Origin: Saprospirales bacterium | GTDB lineage: Bacteria; Bacteroidota; Bacteroidia; Chitinophagales; Saprospiraceae | Length of the DNA stretch: 64,000 bases | Assembly: GCA_016719895.1 (NCBI GenBank) | Contig: JADJYG010000017.1 | Location: 1 to 64,000 of the forward strand | Direction: 5' to 3' | Shown: positions 44,906 to 52,566 of the stretch, piece after piece | Layout: each line of letters starts with the position of its first letter | How positions within the stretch are numbered: position 1 is the stretch's first letter | The notes under the pieces: generated by a model | The model's input: the letters and a program-made list of their open reading frames with translations, nothing else | Database searches by the model: none | Told to the model about the DNA's origin: nothing | Made by a program: the position numbers and the translations under genes

Positions 44906-45825
44906 TGGCGAAGATAATCCAATAATATTTTAAAAAGTCGTCTCTGGTAATCTTCCAGATTATTCTTGTAACGCAAATCCATGTCTTTATAGTCGTTTTT
45001 CCGGGGAGGAAAAATTATTCCACTGCCATATTTCCCCTGAAATTCCCAGGAAAGTTCCACATCCTCGCCCTTTTGGATGCCTTTGACATAAACCCGGTGG
45101 TATTCAAAATAGCCGTCCGGACAAATTTCATAGCTGAGGTGGGTCACTTCCAATACAAATTCATCCACTGTGGCGAAGGAGCTGTCGATCCGGGCTTTCC
45201 AGAGGACGGGGGTTCCCTTGGGTTTATAATAATTGGTCAGATAGCGCCGGGCATTGTTACAAACAATGCTCACTTTTTTACCGGGTAAAATCGCCTTGTT
45301 GTCGCCGATGTTAATTCCCTGCAGGGTTGCTGGCAGCCGCACTTCGGATACTGCGCCGGAGCGGATGTTGCGGCCATCGACCGGCATGTGGCCATCGTGG
45401 CTCGTGATCCGGGCAATGAAGTGCGCGGGATCATGACAACGAACCACCACCTCGGCTTGTTCTTCATGCACTTCCGACAAAAAGGCCCATTTGTGCAGCA
45501 GGCGTTCGTGAAAAAATTGCCCGCTCAGGCTGCGGTTCTTTTTTTCCAGCCGGTCCCAGGCACACTGCAACGAATCGCACACCCGGGCGCCCCGATAAGC
45601 GGCTTTCAGAAACAGGGTGACCTTGCGCGGCGCCACAGCCACACTATCGGCGTAAAGTATCCCATCCAACTCGTTTTGACGGAGCCAGGCTTGAAACTCC
45701 GGAAGCTTGGATTGGAAAAAGGCTTTATCCTGCCGCAGATCCACCGCTTGGGCCTGAAGGGTCGTTTGGCCGGAAAAAGCCAGCAGACAAGATAACAAAC
45801 AGCCTACAGAAAGGCTAACTTGCAT
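44902..45825 (-). CDS. Unknown secreted protein paired with a membrane protein
   Basis: The 307-aa protein starts at the ATG at 45825, which gives a signal peptide (LSVGCLLSCLLAFSGQTTLQAQA). The mature part has DKAFFQSKLPEFQAWLRQNEL at its start and a beta-rich middle with HDPAHFIARITSHDGHMPVDGRNI, then YGSGIIFPPRKNDYKDMDLRYKN. No known domain is visible to me. The tight overlap with the membrane protein gene suggests a periplasmic partner of a two-protein complex. Confidence 0.6.
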   Translation of the reverse strand: MQVSLSVGCLLSCLLAFSGQTTLQAQAVDLRQDKAFFQSKLPEFQAWLRQNELDGILYADSVAVAPRKVTLFLKAAYRGARVCDSLQCAWDRLEKKNRSLSGQFFHERLLHKWAFLSEVHEEQAEVVVRCHDPAHFIARITSHDGHMPVDGRNIRSGAVSEVRLPATLQGINIGDNKAILPGKKVSIVCNNARRYLTNYYKPKGTPVLWKARIDSSFATVDEFVLEVTHLSYEICPDGYFEYHRVYVKGIQKGEDVELSWEFQGKYGSGIIFPPRKNDYKDMDLRYKNNLEDYQRRLFKILLDYLRQ

Positions 45826-45924
45826 AAGAGGGAGTTTTGTGGCAAACGTGAACAGCGAAACAAAAGACGGCGTGTGCACTGTCCTTATTTTCAAGGTTTT
45901 TCACTTTAACGTTTTAGCAAAATT

Positions 45925-47135
45925 CTACGCGTGCAAAGATGGGGGCCCAGCACCGGTAATGTCAAGCGCCCGGCGACAACAGATCAGCAGGAGCCGGCCT
46001 GTCGCGCCGGTGGCGCCGAACAGATACCGGTCGCCGCCTTCTTCCAGGCCCAGTTTTTTCCGGATTTTTTCCACCGTATCGGGAAAATTACGCGCCGTAA
46101 CCTGCGCCCGGCCTTCCGGCAAAGCTTTTTGCACCGCTTTCCGGTCGTATTTCAGCACCTGCTCCACCTCAAATACCCGGCCCGGCACTTCCGGTGTGTA
46201 TGCCGTGGAAGTGTACAAATGGGTGTGCGGATGCAATTTGCCTAACCCGTACCGGGTAGCGAAAGATTTAAAAGCGCCCGCTTTCAGCACCGCAGCATCT
46301 GGCTCGTACAGGTAATGCTGCGGCGCTGAATATACCGGCGATGCAGCATTTTCTTCTGCCCGGGTGAACCGAAAGCTACGGGTGGTTGGCCCGATACAAA
46401 GGGCTTCGATTGGGACCTGCTCGAACGGCGGCGCTGTTTTTTCAAGCAAATACAACACTTCTTTGCATTCCTGCCCTACCGACACCACCCAAATCCGGGC
46501 CACCGGGCCGAGCTGCGTAGCCGCCAGGCGCAAGTCGAGCAGGGGCGCCGTTTTTACCAGCACCCGCGCGGCAGTTTCTAAAAGTTTATCCCGAAGCGCC
46601 GGCACATCCGGCCGGCAATCGGCCAGTTGAAATACCCTGCGGCTGCGAGCGGCGCGGCGCGACGGGTCCAAATAGAGCAAATCGAACGAATCGGCCGTCT
46701 GTTGTAAAAAAATTTCCGCCTCCGCCTGAATGGCGTTGATATTCCGCAGGCCTAATACGTCAAAGTTTCGCCGTGCCAGGGCGACGAGATCCGGCTGCGC
46801 CTCCACATAGGTAACGCGCTGGAATTGTTGCGCAAAAAAACAGGCATCGACCCCCATTCCGCCGGTCAGGTCGGCCATGGAATGCCCGGAAAACAAACCT
46901 GCCTTAAAGCGGGCTGCAGCTTCCGAAGAAGCCTGCTCGACCGACAACAGGGGGGAAACTCCAGGTCAAAGCGAAACCAGCTGGGCGCCTTGCCGCGCAC
47001 TTTCCGCAGGGCTTCTATCTGGTTGGCCACCACTGGCATGGAAATTCCCGGGTACCGGCTGGCCGATAACAACAAACGGTGAACATCTTCTTCGAAATGT
47101 TCCCGAATAAACTGCCGCTCCGCATTGGAAAGCAT
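45925..47135 (-). CDS. THUMP-like class I SAM-dependent methyltransferase, frame broken by one base
   Basis: The start at 47135 reads MLSNAERQFIREHFEEDVHRLLL and SWFRFDLEFPP, the N-terminus of the Bacteroidota THUMP-like/PG_1098 family. The rest lies in another frame: SVEQASSEAAARFKAGLF, DLTGGMGVDACFFAQQF (SAM motif), DLLYLDPSRR (catalytic-like DPxR) and ARNFPDTVEKIRKKLGL. One extra C (a G in the run 46950-46955) joins FPPLLSVEQASSE and yields about 403 aa, the usual length. It probably methylates RNA or another nucleic-acid target; the substrate is unknown. The break is most likely a consensus error. Confidence 0.75.
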
Positions 47136-47160
47136 GGCGCAAACATCTGAAGTTTGGCGC

Positions 47161-47168
47161 TATATTTG
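47161..47168 (+). promoter_or_regulatory. Bacteroidota -7-like element before the cyclase gene
   Basis: TATATTTG matches TAnnTTTG exactly and lies 34 bp upstream of the ATG at 47203, in the short gap between two divergent genes. Confidence 0.5.
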
Positions 47169-47202
47169 CCTATTCTGAGCGCAAAAGCCGAATCTGAAAT
47201 AC

Positions 47203-48795
47203 ATGAAAACACGAATTATTGTTTGGAACACCCTGCTGTGTTTTTTATTTTCCCTCCAGTTATTCAGCCAGAGTGCCAGCATCCAGCAATTGGAAACGGA
47301 GCTACGGGCAGCATCGGGCATTCGCCGGGTGGAGACCCTGCTCGCCTTGTCGGATGCCTACCTACAGACGGGCGACTACGAAAAAGCGGCTGAATTTGCG
47401 GCAAACGCCACTGACCTGGCCGGCCGGATCGGGCGATCTGATTTTAAAGCAACTGCCCTCAACCGCGAAGGCAAAATCCTGGTTATAACCGGCAAACGCG
47501 GGTTGTTTGGCAAAGATCGCGCCGCCGGCAAATTCCGCGAAAGCGTCCAGATTCTGCGCAACAAACCCAAGACGGATAAAAACCTGCTGCTCGATAACCT
47601 GGAACAGCTCCGCGCCCTGGCCGCACGCAACGGCCGTACGCAGGAAGCGGCGGAACTGGAGGCGCAGATTGCGCGCGTGCATGAAATCGTGGAGGTATTG
47701 CCGCCCAATTCCGGCCTGTTGCCCGACAAACCGCTGACACGGCAAGAGTTGCAGCAGGAATTATCTGCCATCACCGATCAATTGATCGAACAAAACAAAT
47801 CGATCAAGACAACCGACCAGCAGCGGCTGAATTATGAAAAAGAACGCGCTGTCCTGCAGGCTGAGCTGGCTGCCCGCGAAGCGGAGATCGACCAGATGAC
47901 GGAAAATCAGATGAAAGCGGCCTTGTTGCTCATGCAACACCGCAACAAACTGGATTCGCTGGAATACCGGACAAATATTGACGCGCTGAATGTTACCAAT
48001 GCTGAGCTGGCCTTGCGCGAATCGGAAAGCAAACGCAATTTTTACCTGGCCGCTTTTATAGCCATGTTGCTACTGGCAGGAGGGGCGACCTTTAGTTTTT
48101 TGAAGGCCCGCCAAAGTGCACGGCTGTTAGGTGAAAAAAACAAAATCATAAGGGCCGAACAGCAACGCTCAGAAAACCTGTTGCTCAATATTTTACCCGC
48201 GCTGGTAGCGGATGAGCTCAAAAAACAAGGCAGTACCAGTGCCCGGTATTTCGAGGACGTGAGTGTACTGTTTGCCGATTTTGTCGGGTTCAGCCAAATC
48301 GCTGAAAAACTGACTCCACAGCAATTGGTCAGCGAACTGGACACTTGTTTCAAGGCATTCGACGATATTATCGCCAAATACAACCTCGAGAAAATCAAAA
48401 CTATTGGAGATGCCTATATGGTAGCCGGCGGCCTGCCGCATGGCGGGGGAAGCCAACTGCGCGACATGATTGCCGCCGCCCGCGAAATGCAGAAATGGCT
48501 CAGCAATTGGAATATCGAGCGCTCGCGCCAAAAATTACCGCTCTTTGAAGCGCGCATTGGTATTCATACAGGCCCGGTTGTGGCGGGCGTTGTCGGCTCC
48601 AGAAAATTCGCTTTTGATATCTGGGGCGATACCGTAAACATCGCCGCCCGTATCGAGGAAGCCGGCGAAGGCGGGAAAATCAATATCTCCGGCGAAGTGT
48701 ATGCCGTCGTCAAGCAGTATTTCCCTTGCACCTACCGCGGAAAAATACCGGCAAAAAACAAAGGCGAGATCGACATGTACTTCGTTGAAAACTAA
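47203..48795 (+). CDS. Class III adenylate/guanylate cyclase with periplasmic helical sensor
   Basis: This 530-aa protein has a signal peptide (TLLCFLFSLQLFSQS), TPR-like helices (30-160), a long coiled coil (190-275), one membrane helix near 290 (FYLAAFIAMLLLAGGATF) and a C-terminal class III cyclase domain. SVLFADFVGFSQIAEKL and KTIGDAYMVAGG carry the two metal-binding Asp residues, and FDIWGDTVNIAARIE the substrate-binding region; K and D at the purine-specifying positions favour ATP. It therefore probably makes cAMP in response to an envelope signal. The frame is intact. Confidence 0.88.
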   Translation: MKTRIIVWNTLLCFLFSLQLFSQSASIQQLETELRAASGIRRVETLLALSDAYLQTGDYEKAAEFAANATDLAGRIGRSDFKATALNREGKILVITGKRGLFGKDRAAGKFRESVQILRNKPKTDKNLLLDNLEQLRALAARNGRTQEAAELEAQIARVHEIVEVLPPNSGLLPDKPLTRQELQQELSAITDQLIEQNKSIKTTDQQRLNYEKERAVLQAELAAREAEIDQMTENQMKAALLLMQHRNKLDSLEYRTNIDALNVTNAELALRESESKRNFYLAAFIAMLLLAGGATFSFLKARQSARLLGEKNKIIRAEQQRSENLLLNILPALVADELKKQGSTSARYFEDVSVLFADFVGFSQIAEKLTPQQLVSELDTCFKAFDDIIAKYNLEKIKTIGDAYMVAGGLPHGGGSQLRDMIAAAREMQKWLSNWNIERSRQKLPLFEARIGIHTGPVVAGVVGSRKFAFDIWGDTVNIAARIEEAGEGGKINISGEVYAVVKQYFPCTYRGKIPAKNKGEIDMYFVEN

Positions 48796-48929
48796 GGTTA
48801 TTCTAAGGCTTTCTAAGCCGGCTCTAAGCGCCGGTACGGAAGAGGCAGGTACTTTTGCTCATTATTAAATTTTAATGGTGTGCAACCCGGCAGCAGCCGT
48901 GTTGTATGACAGCAAAACAATCCTGTCTC

Positions 48930-50111
48930 ATGAAAAAACATTTCCTCGGAACAGCGCTGCTGATCGGCGCAACTTTTCTCTTCCTGGCCGCCCGCCTGAC
49001 AGCACAAGGATGCGTAGCCGTCCGCCAGCTCGGCGGTTGCGGCAACGCTTCCAGCTCGACCTTGCTCACCAAAGGCCAGTGGCAAGCCGGAATCAACTAC
49101 CGGTATTTCCGCTCGTTCCGCCATTTCAGGAGCGATCATGAAGAAACAGAACGCGTGGAAAACGGCACTGAAGTGATCAACATCACCCATATCGCCGAAA
49201 TCGGCTTGTCCTACAGCCTGAGCAACCGCTTCAGTGTTTCGGTCAACCTGCCGGTCATTTCGTACGACCGGGCCTCGCTGTATGAACACTACGGCAACTC
49301 CACTACTGCCAACCCCGAACAAAAACGTTTCCACACGAAAGCCTGTGGCATCGGCGATTTGCGCCTGGCAGGCAGCTTCTGGCTGTTTGATCCCGGGCAC
49401 AGCCCGAACCACAACATTGCACTTGGCCTCGGCATCAAACTGCCCACCGGCAACGAAAACGTACAGGACGAATTCCACCGGCGCAAAGCCACCGATGGCA
49501 GCGACTCTATCGTCGTGCGGGCTGTGGACCAGTCGATCCAACTGGGCGATGGCGGCGTCGGCATCAACCTGGAAATACAGGGGTACGTCAGCCTGTTCAA
49601 CCGCGCCACCCTCTATGCCAGCGGTTCGTACCTGTCCAATCCCCGCAACACAAACAACACCCTCACGCGCGGCACGCTCACCGGCGTGGATCCGCTGATT
49701 GCCTACCACTCGGTTGCCGATCAATATTTTGCACGCCTCGGCATCAATTATACGCTTTGGCCCGCCGCCAACCTGTCGGCCAGCCTCGGTACACGCCTCG
49801 AAGGCGTTCCCTCCAAAGATCTGATTGGAAAAAGCGAAGGGTTTCGCCGCCCGGGCTACATCCTTGCAGCAGAGCCGGGCTTGTTCTTTCAACGTGGCCA
49901 GGCCAACATCGCGCTGACGGTGCCGCTGGCCCTGTATCGCAACCGCGTGAAAAGCGTCTATGACCTGGCCGACCCGACCGGTCAGCGCCATGGCGACGCC
50001 GCTTTCGCCGACTATTCCATCAACCTGGGCCTGGCCTGGCGCTTCGGCCGCCGCCCGCACACCCAAACGGATCAACCACAAGGATCCATGTGGAAAGAAG
50101 CCGGCCATTGA
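48930..50111 (+). CDS. Outer-membrane beta-barrel-like protein of unknown function
   Basis: This 393-aa protein starts at the ATG at 48930 (MKKHFLGTALLIGATFLFLAA), giving a signal peptide. The mature protein opens with GCVAVRQLGGCG, then alternates short amphipathic strands: WQAGINYRYFRSFRHFR, IGLSYSLSNRFSVSVNLPV, HNIALGLGIKLPTGNE, YVSLFNRATLYASGSYL and NLGLAWRFGRRP at the end. This pattern fits a beta-barrel of the outer membrane, perhaps a small-molecule transporter or sensor. I do not recognise its ligand. Confidence 0.65.
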   Translation: MKKHFLGTALLIGATFLFLAARLTAQGCVAVRQLGGCGNASSSTLLTKGQWQAGINYRYFRSFRHFRSDHEETERVENGTEVINITHIAEIGLSYSLSNRFSVSVNLPVISYDRASLYEHYGNSTTANPEQKRFHTKACGIGDLRLAGSFWLFDPGHSPNHNIALGLGIKLPTGNENVQDEFHRRKATDGSDSIVVRAVDQSIQLGDGGVGINLEIQGYVSLFNRATLYASGSYLSNPRNTNNTLTRGTLTGVDPLIAYHSVADQYFARLGINYTLWPAANLSASLGTRLEGVPSKDLIGKSEGFRRPGYILAAEPGLFFQRGQANIALTVPLALYRNRVKSVYDLADPTGQRHGDAAFADYSINLGLAWRFGRRPHTQTDQPQGSMWKEAGH

Positions 50112-50587
50112 ACAACCGGAAACAGATTAATTTAAAATACCTATCCGCATGTTGTACCCCAAAAGTTAAATCCCGATACCGACGAGTGTTGCCTGCACAT
50201 AAATAAAAACCGCGATACCGCCGAGCCTTGGCTACGCATAACCCGCCACCCCAAGCTGCACTCCCTTTTCTCCCCCCGCGCTTGTCATTCCGCAGGAACC
50301 TGCCCGCTCTACGCGTGCATCTCGTGTTTATCCCTCGTAGAGTGAACAGGTTCTTTCAGAATGACAAGCGCGGGGGGAGAAAAAGGGGGGTAGGGAAGAT
50401 TCCGGATTTATGCACAGCACACGCTCGGCAGTAAAGCGGTTATAAAACAATCTTTGCCTCATCCCCCGGATTGCATCCGGGGCTATTCATGTTCAACCGC
50501 TTTGCGGTTAAAAAATATGCGCAGAAGACGCTCGGCAGTAAAGGGATTGTATGTTTATAGCCGAACCGGCCAAGGGCTAAAGTCGAG
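50112..50587. other. Repeat field with no supported gene
   Basis: It holds an AACCGCGATACCGCCG motif near 50208 (also at 7972), the long inverted repeat at 50263-50388, a C4-GGAT/ATCC-G4 hairpin near 50465, two copies of ACGCTCGGCAGTAAAG at about 50422 and 50529, and ends in copy C of the dispersed repeat. Confidence 0.5.
50263..50388. repeat. Long inverted repeat (arms about 50 bp)
   Basis: The left arm about 50263-50312 (TTTTCTCCCCCCGCGCTTG to CAGGAACCTG) is complementary, with a few mismatches, to the right arm about 50336-50388 (CAGGTTCTTTCAG to CGCGGGGGGAGAAAA). It is palindrome-like and probably a dispersed extragenic element rather than a gene. Confidence 0.6.
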
Positions 50588-50606
50588 CTAAGAAACCGTC
50601 TGAAAA
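50587..50606 (+). repeat. Dispersed repeat, copy C (core AGAAACCGTCTGA)
   Basis: GCTAAGAAACCGTCTGAAAA overlaps the 3' end of the minus-strand gene at 50588-50968; read on that strand it encodes DFQTVS and the stop. Confidence 0.65.
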
Positions 50607-50968
50607 TCCCTGGCGGGCGGGCGGGCGCATGGCAAAGCCGAAGGTTGTTGCCGGTGTTGCATGCAATACCGGTACCACAGGATTCGGTCGTTGCCTGTTG
50701 GTATCCCCTGCACATAGCGGATCAGTATTGCCAGGGTAGTCATGTTGGGGTTTACCGAAGCCGGCAGGTCGTGCAAAGCGGCTTTGGAAAAATTACCCAG
50801 CGTTTTATAACTTAAGATTTCGCCGGTAGACTCTTCGATAAACCAACTGAGTGCGAGCGCTTTGCTGTGAGAAAGCAGGCAAGGCAGTTCGCCGAAGGCT
50901 TTCCGATGCACTTCGCTGAGGCGGGACTGAAAAATGGGAAATTCATTGGTTTGCATGGCCATTTTCAT
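50588..50968 (-). CDS. Hypothetical protein, probably truncated by a dispersed repeat
   Basis: The 126-aa protein contains FGELPCLLSHSKALALSWFIE, ESTGEILSYKTLGNFSKAAL and VNPNMTTLAILIRYVQG, a pattern I associate with small N-terminal helical domains in Saprospiria proteins of unknown role (possibly HTH-like). Its last six residues and stop (DFQTVS) come from the dispersed repeat at 50587-50606, so the original C-terminus was probably lost. The exact start is uncertain; several Met lie close together near 50953-50968. Confidence 0.45.
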   Translation of the reverse strand: MKMAMQTNEFPIFQSRLSEVHRKAFGELPCLLSHSKALALSWFIEESTGEILSYKTLGNFSKAALHDLPASVNPNMTTLAILIRYVQGIPTGNDRILWYRYCMQHRQQPSALPCARPPARDFQTVS

Positions 50969-51173
50969 TGAGGGGATGAATTATCGGGGGGAGACAGTCG
51001 GGGATTAAACAACGCAAGATTCTTGTTGGATTCGGGGAACCCTGCATGTAAGTATAGTTGCATTTCCAAAATATTTCCCAACCATTTCCAAGGCATTTCG
51101 AACAAAAAAAAGCCTGCCCCCAAACCTTTGTGCCGGAATTCTCCTCATTTCGTACACCTCTAATTGTAAACCA

Positions 51174-52550
51174 ATGAAAAAGTTGCGCGTACCTTTTCTT
51201 TTAATGCTCGTTTGGAGCCTTGTTTTTGCTTTCCAACAAAACGCTTTGGCGCAAGCCGGCGGCACCAAACCCGAACTCGTCATGTACCGGCACAACGGCA
51301 GTAACGGCACATCGCCCCTTCCGGTCGTACAAGGCAATTTGCTCGGCACCCTGAAATGGACGGGCCTGACGGCCATCGGCAACAACCAAACGGGCGCGTC
51401 TATAAAATCGATCGCGACCGGCCCGGTATCCGCAGGTATTATGTCCTCGAACATGATCTTCAGTACGCAGAACACCGGGGCGCTCTATGACCGGATGATC
51501 ATCACCGAAAACGGCCTGGTGGGCATCGGCACCATGAACCCCCAGTTTCACCTGCATGTGGTAGGTAATACGCATACTACGGGCGATTTTTTCGGCCGGA
51601 TTCACATGGACAACAACGCCGACACCGACGATGCGCCGAATACCTATATCGACGAAGCCTACTTCGAACGCAAGCGCCGCTCCGTGCTGGGCGTACCGGC
51701 CGGCGCCGGCCTCAGCGATTTCGGCGGCGCCCTGACCCTTTCTCCGGGCGGCCTCAACGCCTATGACCACCAGCTCTTTTTCGGCCAGGACGGCATCTAT
51801 AACCGCCGGGAAGCCAATGCCGCCGCTGCCTGGTCCGGCGCCTGGGAAAAACTGCTTTCCAGCGCCGATATCAAGGGCACGCCGAACCGCATTGCGCGCT
51901 TCCTGCCGCCCGACAACCCCTCCAGCAAACTGGGCGACAGCCAGCTGTTCGACAACGGTACCAACGTGGTGGTCGGCCCGCCGCTGCCCGCTGCCCCTGT
52001 CTTTGACCCGGCTGACCGCTTCACGGTGAACGGCGCCACGCGCCTGAACGGCAACACGCGCCTGACCAACAACCTGACGGTAGACGCCGCCACCACTACC
52101 AACAGCCTGAGCGTTACCACCGCCACGTCTACCGGCAGCCTCGACGTTTCCGGACAGGCCAATTTTGGCCAGTCGGTCAAAATAGGCCCCGGCGCCACCT
52201 TTGCCAGTGGTTATTCCCTGAGCGTGGCCGGCGGCATCATGACCAACGAAGTGAACGTACAGGTGCAGCCCTGGCCCGATTATGTTTTTGCCGGCGACTA
52301 CCCCCTGCAGCCGCTGACCGAGGTCGAGCAATTTATCCGCGAAAACAACCACCTGCCCAATGTGGTATCGGCACAGGAAGTGACGGAGCGCGGCCTGAAC
52401 CTCGGTGAAATGCAAAAGGCGCAAATGGAAAAGATCGAAGAACTGTTCCTCCACCTCATCGCCCTGGAAAAACGGGTAAGCGCCCTTGAAGCGCAAAACA
52501 AACAACTGGAGCAGGAAAATGCAGCCTTGAACGCCGCAGCGAAGCACTGA
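51174..52550 (+). CDS. Tail-fibre-like surface protein with C-terminal coiled coil
   Basis: This 458-aa protein has a signal peptide (FLLMLVWSLVFAFQQNALAQ). The middle reads like phage-tail-fibre/chaperone-domain proteins common in Bacteroidota: RMIITENGLVGIGTMNPQFHLHV, FTVNGATRLNGNTRLTNNL and a Thr/Ser-rich stretch of repeats (TTTNSLSVTTATSTGSLDVSG). The C-terminus has PWPDYVFAGDYPLQPLTEVEQF, NNHLPNVVSAQEVTERGLNLGEMQ and a heptad coiled coil (ALEKRVSALEAQNKQLEQEN). Such proteins form trimeric surface fibres; the target is unknown. It is followed after 16 bp by the subtilisin gene, likely one unit. Confidence 0.75.
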   Translation: MKKLRVPFLLMLVWSLVFAFQQNALAQAGGTKPELVMYRHNGSNGTSPLPVVQGNLLGTLKWTGLTAIGNNQTGASIKSIATGPVSAGIMSSNMIFSTQNTGALYDRMIITENGLVGIGTMNPQFHLHVVGNTHTTGDFFGRIHMDNNADTDDAPNTYIDEAYFERKRRSVLGVPAGAGLSDFGGALTLSPGGLNAYDHQLFFGQDGIYNRREANAAAAWSGAWEKLLSSADIKGTPNRIARFLPPDNPSSKLGDSQLFDNGTNVVVGPPLPAAPVFDPADRFTVNGATRLNGNTRLTNNLTVDAATTTNSLSVTTATSTGSLDVSGQANFGQSVKIGPGATFASGYSLSVAGGIMTNEVNVQVQPWPDYVFAGDYPLQPLTEVEQFIRENNHLPNVVSAQEVTERGLNLGEMQKAQMEKIEELFLHLIALEKRVSALEAQNKQLEQENAALNAAAKH

Positions 52551-52566
52551 TTGAACAACCTTTAAA

